Below are positions 58,672 through 64,000 of a stretch of DNA of 64,000 nt, in pieces. Made by a program: the position numbers and the translations under genes. A model generated the notes under the pieces. It worked only from the letters and a program-made list of their open reading frames with translations. It did no database searches and was not told the origin of the DNA. Within the stretch, counting starts at the first letter, position 1. Every line of letters begins with the position of its first letter. This DNA is from Bin5 sp965261695 (lineage in GTDB: Bacteria; Chloroflexota; Anaerolineae; Caldilineales; Caldilineaceae): contig OZ253474.1 in NCBI GenBank assembly GCA_965261695.1, forward strand, positions 310,001-374,000, written 5' to 3'.

Positions 58672-60430
58672 TGTTCAACAGCAGGACGGCGCGGCCGCGG
58701 ACAACGATCCTGCGATCGATGTAGAACAGTTCCACCTGGCCGATATCAACCGGTGGGCGCGGGACGTTGCGCAGGGCAACACGATTCTGGTGTTCGACAC
58801 GACGCTGCGCGATGGCGAGCAGTCGCCGGGCGCGACGCTCAACGAGCAGGAAAAGCTGGAGATCGCCCGCCAACTGGCTCGCCTGGGCATTGACATCATG
58901 GAGGCCGGATTCCCGGCGGCGTCACCCGGCGATCTGGCGGCGGTCAAACGCATCGCCATGACGGTGGGACGCACGCCGGGCGTCGACAGTGAAGGAAATG
59001 TCAGCGCGCCGCCTACTATCGCCGGTTTGGCGCGGGCCAACAAGAACGACATCGACAAGGCATGGGAGGCAGTGCAGGGCGCAGTACGACCGCGCATCCA
59101 CACTTTTCTCGCTACGAGCGACATCCACATGCAGCACAAGTTGCGAATGTCGCCAAGTGAGGTGCTGGAGACGGTGGGAGACATGGTGCAGTACGCGCGC
59201 AGCCTGTGCGACAACGTTGAGTTCAGCCCGGAAGATGCCGGCCGCAGCGATCCGGAGTTCTTGGTCGAGGTGCTGAGCGTGGCGATCAAAGCGGGCGCGA
59301 CGACATTGAATATTCCCGATACGGTCGGATATACGACACCGGAAGAATTCGGCGGCCTGATCCGGTATCTGCGCGAGAACGTTGAAGGTGGCAAAGACGT
59401 GATCTTCAGCGTCCATTGCCATAATGATCTGGGGCTGGCGACTGCGAACACGTTGGCGGGCTTGCAGAACGGCGCACGTCAAGTCGAGGTAACGATCAAC
59501 GGGATCGGTGAACGGGCCGGGAACACGAGCCTGGAAGAAACGGTGATGGCGCTGTACACGCGGCAGTCGGTCTTCGACCTACGCACGAACGTCCGCAGCC
59601 AGGAGATCCACCGCACGAGCGACATGGTGAGCCGTTACACCGGTATGGTGATCCAGCCGAATAAGGCGATCGTGGGCACGAATGCCTTCGCGCACGAGGC
59701 CGGCATCCACCAGGACGGGATGCTTAAGAACAAGCGCACCTACGAGATCATGGACGCGGACACGATCGGACTGCATCATAGCCGATTGGTGCTGGGCAAA
59801 CATTCGGGGCGTCATGCTTTGGGGGTGCGGCTGCAAGAGATGGGCTATCATCTGGACAGAGAGAAGCTGTACGAGGTTTTTCTCCGTTTCAAGGATTTGG
59901 CGGACAAGAAGAAGAGGGTCACCGACGCGGATATCGAGGCGCTGGTTGCCGATGAATTATATCAGCCGGTCGAGATCTGGGAGCTGTTGGGCGTGCAAGT
60001 GCAGTGCGGCACAAATATGACGCCGACGGCCGTGGCGACGCTGCGCAACAATGAAAGCGGCGAGGAGGTCACTGACGTCAGCTTCGGCGAGGGGCCCGTG
60101 GACGCCGTTTATCAGTGCATTGACAAAATCGTGCAGCGGCCGAATGAGTTGACGGAGTTTCTGGTGCAGGCGGTAACGGAAGGGATCGACGCCAACGGCG
60201 ACGTTACCGTGCGTATCGAGGCGCCGGACAGCCGCGGGCACAGCCAGACTGCGCAGGGCCGGCCGCGGCGGCTGCTGTTCAGCGGTCGCGGAGTCGATAC
60301 GGACATCATCGTCGCCAGCACGAAGGCATACTTGCAGGCGCTGAACAAGCTGTGCGCGGCCGAGGAGGAGGAGGACGCCACTGTCGCGATCGCGGCCGCG
60401 GATTCCGAGGTGGCTACGGTCGGGATTTGA
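58655..60430 (+). CDS. leuA: 2-Isopropylmalate synthase
   Basis: The 591-residue enzyme joins acetyl-CoA and 2-oxoisovalerate, the first step specific to leucine. It has the DRE-TIM catalytic domain with FDTTLRDGEQSPGATL (about 47-62), metal histidines in SVHCHNDLGLAT and NGIGERAGNTSLEE. HEAGIHQDGMLK and the C-terminal allosteric dimer domain (about 430-570) for leucine feedback follow. I start at ATG 58655 with GGAGG nine bases upstream; 43 more in-frame codons upstream look non-coding. The downstream genes leuC, leuD and leuB are not here. Confidence 0.95.
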   Translation: MTTTSDVQQQDGAAADNDPAIDVEQFHLADINRWARDVAQGNTILVFDTTLRDGEQSPGATLNEQEKLEIARQLARLGIDIMEAGFPAASPGDLAAVKRIAMTVGRTPGVDSEGNVSAPPTIAGLARANKNDIDKAWEAVQGAVRPRIHTFLATSDIHMQHKLRMSPSEVLETVGDMVQYARSLCDNVEFSPEDAGRSDPEFLVEVLSVAIKAGATTLNIPDTVGYTTPEEFGGLIRYLRENVEGGKDVIFSVHCHNDLGLATANTLAGLQNGARQVEVTINGIGERAGNTSLEETVMALYTRQSVFDLRTNVRSQEIHRTSDMVSRYTGMVIQPNKAIVGTNAFAHEAGIHQDGMLKNKRTYEIMDADTIGLHHSRLVLGKHSGRHALGVRLQEMGYHLDREKLYEVFLRFKDLADKKKRVTDADIEALVADELYQPVEIWELLGVQVQCGTNMTPTAVATLRNNESGEEVTDVSFGEGPVDAVYQCIDKIVQRPNELTEFLVQAVTEGIDANGDVTVRIEAPDSRGHSQTAQGRPRRLLFSGRGVDTDIIVASTKAYLQALNKLCAAEEEEDATVAIAAADSEVATVGI

Positions 60431-60446
60431 CAGGAGTGCATAACAG

Positions 60447-60484
60447 GAGGGCGGCAACTGGCAATTGATGGGATTGCCGCTCTC
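60447..60484 (+). terminator. Probable terminator after leuA
   Basis: GAGGGCGGCAA (60447-60457) pairs with TTGCCGCTCTC (60474-60484), 11 pairs with one G-T, around a 16-base loop. The tail TTGGCATTTC is only moderately T-rich. Its place 17 bases after the leuA stop fits the end of the operon. Confidence 0.6.
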
Positions 60485-60974
60485 TTGGCATTTCAGAAAA
60501 GCTTTCTAGCCGCATTTTCAATTCGCTCGGAGAAAAGTCGCAGAGAAAAGAAGGACCGAACTCTTCCTTTCTATATTCAGCAGATGGGCTGCCCTGCATA
60601 CTCGATTCGAGGACTGGCGGATTGCCACTGATCCGCCTTCTTTATATCCTCCTCGCGTTCCTGACGAAGGGTCGTAGTTGTTGGCCGCAAAGGCCGAAAA
60701 AATCGCGACTGTTTCTGTGTGCGCAAATGTCGGGTCAAGTTGACGGAACGGCCAATTTCGTGTAGAATGTTCGGAATGTTTTAGGATTGGTTCTTCATAA
60801 TCAGGCTGTAGGCAAGGTAGGCACGTTTCGACAACGACGTCATCCGGTCTGCGCAGTCGTTCTTGCTTCACACTAGTTGTTAGTTGCGATTGTTCGTTTG
60901 CGGTGACGAGACCACCTGGTTGCCCGCTCAGAGCGAACGACACGAAACTAAAGCTTTGTTGAGGAGATGTCGTT
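60485..60974 (+). promoter_or_regulatory. gltB upstream region with promoter
   Basis: TTGACG (60740-60745) and TAGAAT (60763-60768) are 17 bases apart, a good promoter. The expected start near 60775 leaves an untranslated leader of about 200 bases before gltB. I found no clear leader peptide or terminator hairpin in that leader. The stretch from 60485 to 60739 shows no gene. Confidence 0.65.
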
Positions 60975-63900
60975 ATGTCTGAATCTGGTCTTACCCCCTC
61001 CTGTTCTTATCATTCAACGCCCCATTCGCATCCCGGCCTGCCTGCCAAACAGGGTCTCTATGACCCGCGCTATGAGCACGACGCCTGCGGTGTCGGCTTC
61101 GTCGTGGACATCAAGGGCCAGAAGTCCCATTCGATTGTTTCGCAGGGTTTGCAGGTGCTGCTAAATCTGGCGCACCGCGGCGCGTGCGGATGCGAGCCCA
61201 ACACGGGCGACGGCGCCGGCGTCCTCATGCAGATGCCGGACAAGTTCATGCGCAAGGTCGCCGCGGCCGCTGGGATCGAACTGCCCCCGCAAGGCGAGTA
61301 CGCCGTAGGGATGATCTTCCTGCCGCAGAGGGGGGACTACCGTTTCCTGTGCGAGCAACTCTTCGAGAAGATAGTCCGCGCCGAAGGGCAGACCGTTCTC
61401 GGCTGGCGCACGGTGCCGACTGCCAATCAGGCGTTGGGGCACACCGCGCGTCTGGGCGAACCAGTCGTACGCCAGGTTTTTATCGGGCGCAACCCGGAGC
61501 GGATGACAGGCAACGACGACTTGGCGTTCGAGCGCAAACTGTACGTGATCCGCAAGCAGGCCGAGAACCAGATCCGCTATTCTCAGGTAAGGGAAGGGGA
61601 TGCGTTCTATATCGCCAGCCTCTCGGCGCGCACCGTCGTGTATAAGGGCATGCTGATGTCTGTGCAGGTCAAGGGCTTCTACCCTGACCTGCTGGATCAG
61701 GATATGGAGTCGGCGCTGGTGGTGGTCCACTCGCGCTTCAGCACCAATACATTCCCCAGTTGGGAACGCGCCCACCCCTATCGTTACATGATCCACAACG
61801 GCGAGATCAACACGTTGCGCGGCAATGAAAACTGGATGCACGCCCGCCAGTCCCATTTCAAGAGCGAACTGTTCGGCGACGACATCAAGAAGATTCTGCC
61901 GATCATCCATGATGATGGCAGCGACTCGGCCAAATTTGATGAGACGCTGGAGTTTCTCTATCTGTCGGGACGCTCATTGCCGCACGCAATGATGATGATG
62001 ATCCCGGAGCCGTGGTCTCAACATGAGACGATGAGCGATGCCAAGAAGGCGTTTTACGAGTACCACAGCACGTTGATGGAGCCTTGGGACGGCCCGGCAT
62101 CGATCGTCTTTACCGATGGTTCCGTCGTGGGCGCGGTGCTTGACCGCAACGGCTTACGGCCCTCACGCTACTGTGTCACCAAGGACGACATGGTGGTGAT
62201 GGCGTCGGAGGTGGGTGTGCTGCCGATTGAGCCGGAGCGCATCTTGAAGAAGGCGCGCCTGGAGCCGGGGCGGATGTTCCTGGTGGATACGAACGAGGGC
62301 CGCATCATCTCCGATAAGGAGTTGAAGGAGACGATGGCCGCTGCCCAACCCTACCGTGAATGGCTGGATCAGCACATGGTCAGCCTGGACGAGATTCCGC
62401 AGCCGGATGTCGAAGTGCCCGGCGTCGACCACAGTACGCTGATTACGCGCCAACAGGTCTTTGGCTACACCTTTGAACAGTTGCGGATTTTGCTGGCGCC
62501 GATGGCGACCGACGGGGTCGAAGCGCTGGGCGCGATGGGCAACGACACACCGGCGGCCGCCCTGTCCAACCACGCGCAACTGCTATACAACTACTTTAAG
62601 CAGCTATTTGCCCAGGTAACCAACCCGCCCATTGACGCGATTCGCGAGGAACTGATCACGGCCACCGAAGTGATGATGGGCACAGAGCTGAACCTGCTTG
62701 AAACCAGGCCGGAAAACTGCCGGCAGCTCAAGCTAAGCCGCCCAATCATCACCAACAGCGAATTGGCAAAGATCCGCCACATCGAGAGCAGCAACGCACA
62801 GGGCTTCCGCGCCAAAACACTGCCAATGCTGTTCGAAGTCAACGGCGGGGCGCAGGCGCTGGAACAAGCGCTCGAAGACCTGTTCAAGGCGGCGACGGAG
62901 GCCATCGACGAGGGCGTAAACATCCTGATCCTTTCGGACCGGGGCGTTGAGCCGGGCATTGCCCCCATCCCCGCGCTGCTGGCGACTTCGGGCCTGCATC
63001 ACCACCTGATTCGCAATGAGACGCGCACGCAGACGGCGTTGGTGGTCGAATCGGGCGAGCCGCGCGAGGTGCATCACCTGGCTCTGCTGATCGGCTTTGG
63101 CGCGACCGCGGTCAACCCCTATCTTGCGATCGAAACGCTGGACCAGATGATCCAGAACCGGCTGCTGGTCGACATTGACCACGATACCGCAGAATATAAT
63201 TACGTCAAGGCGGCCATGAAGGGTGTCGTCAAGGTCCTGTCGAAGATGGGCATTTCGACGATTCAGAGCTACTGCGGCGCCCAGATATTTGAGGCGCTCG
63301 GCTTGAGCCAGCGGCTGGTTGACAAGTACTTCACCTGGACGGCGAGCCGGGTGGAGGGAATCGATCTGCCCGAGATCTACGCCGAGGTGAAGATGCGGCA
63401 CGATCGGGCTTACCCGGTACGGCTCTATTCGCGGGTGCAGGGTAATGGCCATGTCACTGAAGTGGAACGGCCGGCAGTAAACGGAAACGGCAGCGGCGGC
63501 GGAGAGTTGCTTGCGCCCGGCGGCGACTACCAATGGCGCAGCGACGGCGAGCTGCACCTGTTTAACCCGCGCACCATTCACCTGTTGCAGCAGGCGACGC
63601 GCACCGAGAACTATGCCTCTTTCAAGGCTTATACGCAGGACATCGACCGCATGAACAAGGAGTGGTGCAACCTACGCGGCCTTTTGGAGTTCGATTTCGA
63701 CGGAGTGCCGAGCATTCCCATCGAGGAGGTGGAACCGGTCGAGTCGATCTGTAAACGCTTCAAGAGCGGGGCGATGTCCTACGGCTCGATCAGCAAGGAG
63801 ACGCACGAAACGCTGGCTATCGCGATGAACCGGATCGGTGGGCGCAGCAATACGGGCGAGGGCGGCGAAGACCCGTCGCGCTATACGCTGGAGCCGAACG

Positions 63901-64000
63901 GCGACTCGAAAAACAGCGCCATCAAGCAGGTGGCGTCGGCCCGCTTCGGCGTTACGAGTAACTATTTGGTCAACGCCAGAGAGTTGCAGATAAAAATGGC
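60975..64000 (+). CDS. gltB: Glutamate synthase large subunit (3' end outside window)
   Basis: The frame is open from ATG 60975 to the end of the window, 1,008 codons. C38 in HDACGVGFV becomes the N-terminal nucleophile of the glutaminase domain after the first 37 residues are removed, the usual propeptide length. The central domain follows (LSRPIITNSELAKIRH, about 578-593). The start of the FMN domain is seen in SYGSISKETHETLA, RIGGRSNTGEGGED near the end. The iron-sulfur cysteines and the C-terminal beta-helix lie beyond the window. It makes glutamate from glutamine and 2-oxoglutarate. GAGGAG lies eight bases before the ATG. Confidence 0.95.
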   Translation, partial: MSESGLTPSCSYHSTPHSHPGLPAKQGLYDPRYEHDACGVGFVVDIKGQKSHSIVSQGLQVLLNLAHRGACGCEPNTGDGAGVLMQMPDKFMRKVAAAAGIELPPQGEYAVGMIFLPQRGDYRFLCEQLFEKIVRAEGQTVLGWRTVPTANQALGHTARLGEPVVRQVFIGRNPERMTGNDDLAFERKLYVIRKQAENQIRYSQVREGDAFYIASLSARTVVYKGMLMSVQVKGFYPDLLDQDMESALVVVHSRFSTNTFPSWERAHPYRYMIHNGEINTLRGNENWMHARQSHFKSELFGDDIKKILPIIHDDGSDSAKFDETLEFLYLSGRSLPHAMMMMIPEPWSQHETMSDAKKAFYEYHSTLMEPWDGPASIVFTDGSVVGAVLDRNGLRPSRYCVTKDDMVVMASEVGVLPIEPERILKKARLEPGRMFLVDTNEGRIISDKELKETMAAAQPYREWLDQHMVSLDEIPQPDVEVPGVDHSTLITRQQVFGYTFEQLRILLAPMATDGVEALGAMGNDTPAAALSNHAQLLYNYFKQLFAQVTNPPIDAIREELITATEVMMGTELNLLETRPENCRQLKLSRPIITNSELAKIRHIESSNAQGFRAKTLPMLFEVNGGAQALEQALEDLFKAATEAIDEGVNILILSDRGVEPGIAPIPALLATSGLHHHLIRNETRTQTALVVESGEPREVHHLALLIGFGATAVNPYLAIETLDQMIQNRLLVDIDHDTAEYNYVKAAMKGVVKVLSKMGISTIQSYCGAQIFEALGLSQRLVDKYFTWTASRVEGIDLPEIYAEVKMRHDRAYPVRLYSRVQGNGHVTEVERPAVNGNGSGGGELLAPGGDYQWRSDGELHLFNPRTIHLLQQATRTENYASFKAYTQDIDRMNKEWCNLRGLLEFDFDGVPSIPIEEVEPVESICKRFKSGAMSYGSISKETHETLAIAMNRIGGRSNTGEGGEDPSRYTLEPNGDSKNSAIKQVASARFGVTSNYLVNARELQIKM

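Overview
The window is GC-rich bacterial chromosome. The gene content suggests a free-living heterotroph, most likely a member of the Chloroflexota (Anaerolineae or Caldilineae type). The reasons are lysine synthesis on the LysW carrier protein, a Gld-type ABC operon with a DUF4340 partner, two sulfatases, several metal-dependent amidohydrolases and many SH3b repeats. This placement is inference: there is no rRNA or marker phylogeny in the window.

Layout. Positions 1-5.6 kb hold the end of an FtsK/SpoIIIE translocase, an acetoacetate-decarboxylase-like gene, an Imm1-like gene with an insertion sequence in its stop codon, an SDR dehydrogenase, tRNA-Val(TAC) and a Gfo/Idh/MocA oxidoreductase. 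Positions 5.9-9.6 kb carry glutamine-dependent NAD synthetase and a DEAD-box helicase. Positions 9.9-17.2 kb are one closely packed minus-strand run: three related amidohydrolases, an MscS channel, a Rieske ferredoxin, and a class-III aminotransferase/phospho-lyase followed by an APH-fold kinase. Positions 17.3-18.5 kb are a non-coding repeat of about 1.2 kb, found again inverted at 47.2-48.5 kb. Positions 18.5-25.8 kb hold a PhyH dioxygenase, a methyltransferase, a sulfatase, an aldo/keto reductase, a VOC protein and two genes broken by single in-frame stop codons. Positions 26-32.4 kb are a Gld-like ABC operon (ATPase, permease-GldG fusion, DUF4340) whose ATPase tail was cut by an IS982-family element. 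A large secreted SH3b protein follows.

Positions 35.6-41.8 kb hold the LysW-type lysine cluster (homocitrate synthase, LysT, LysU, a Nudix gene, LysW, LysX, LysY) behind a strong promoter and an apparent lysine-codon leader-peptide attenuator. Positions 41.8-46.8 kb look like a small defence patch: a nuclease/N6-adenine methyltransferase fusion, a protein with a nucleoside-deoxyribosyltransferase-like domain coupled to a membrane protein, and then a MOSC protein. Positions 48.5-53.7 kb carry a heterodimeric ABC exporter with one degenerate ATP site and a second sulfatase. Positions 54.5-60.4 kb are the branched-chain operon ilvB-ilvN-ilvC-leuA, also behind a leader peptide rich in Ile/Leu/Val and a perfect terminator hairpin. 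The window ends inside gltB.

The most interesting points are the two parallel leader-peptide attenuators, the deribosylase-like effector module, the predicted kinase plus phospho-lyase pathway, and the decamer-phased inverted repeat bounding about 29 kb. There is also unusually clear molecular decay: two insertion sequences with readable target duplications, three genes with one in-frame stop each (TGA, TAG, TAA), an antitoxin lacking part of its helix-turn-helix, and a probable frameshift in a Nudix gene.
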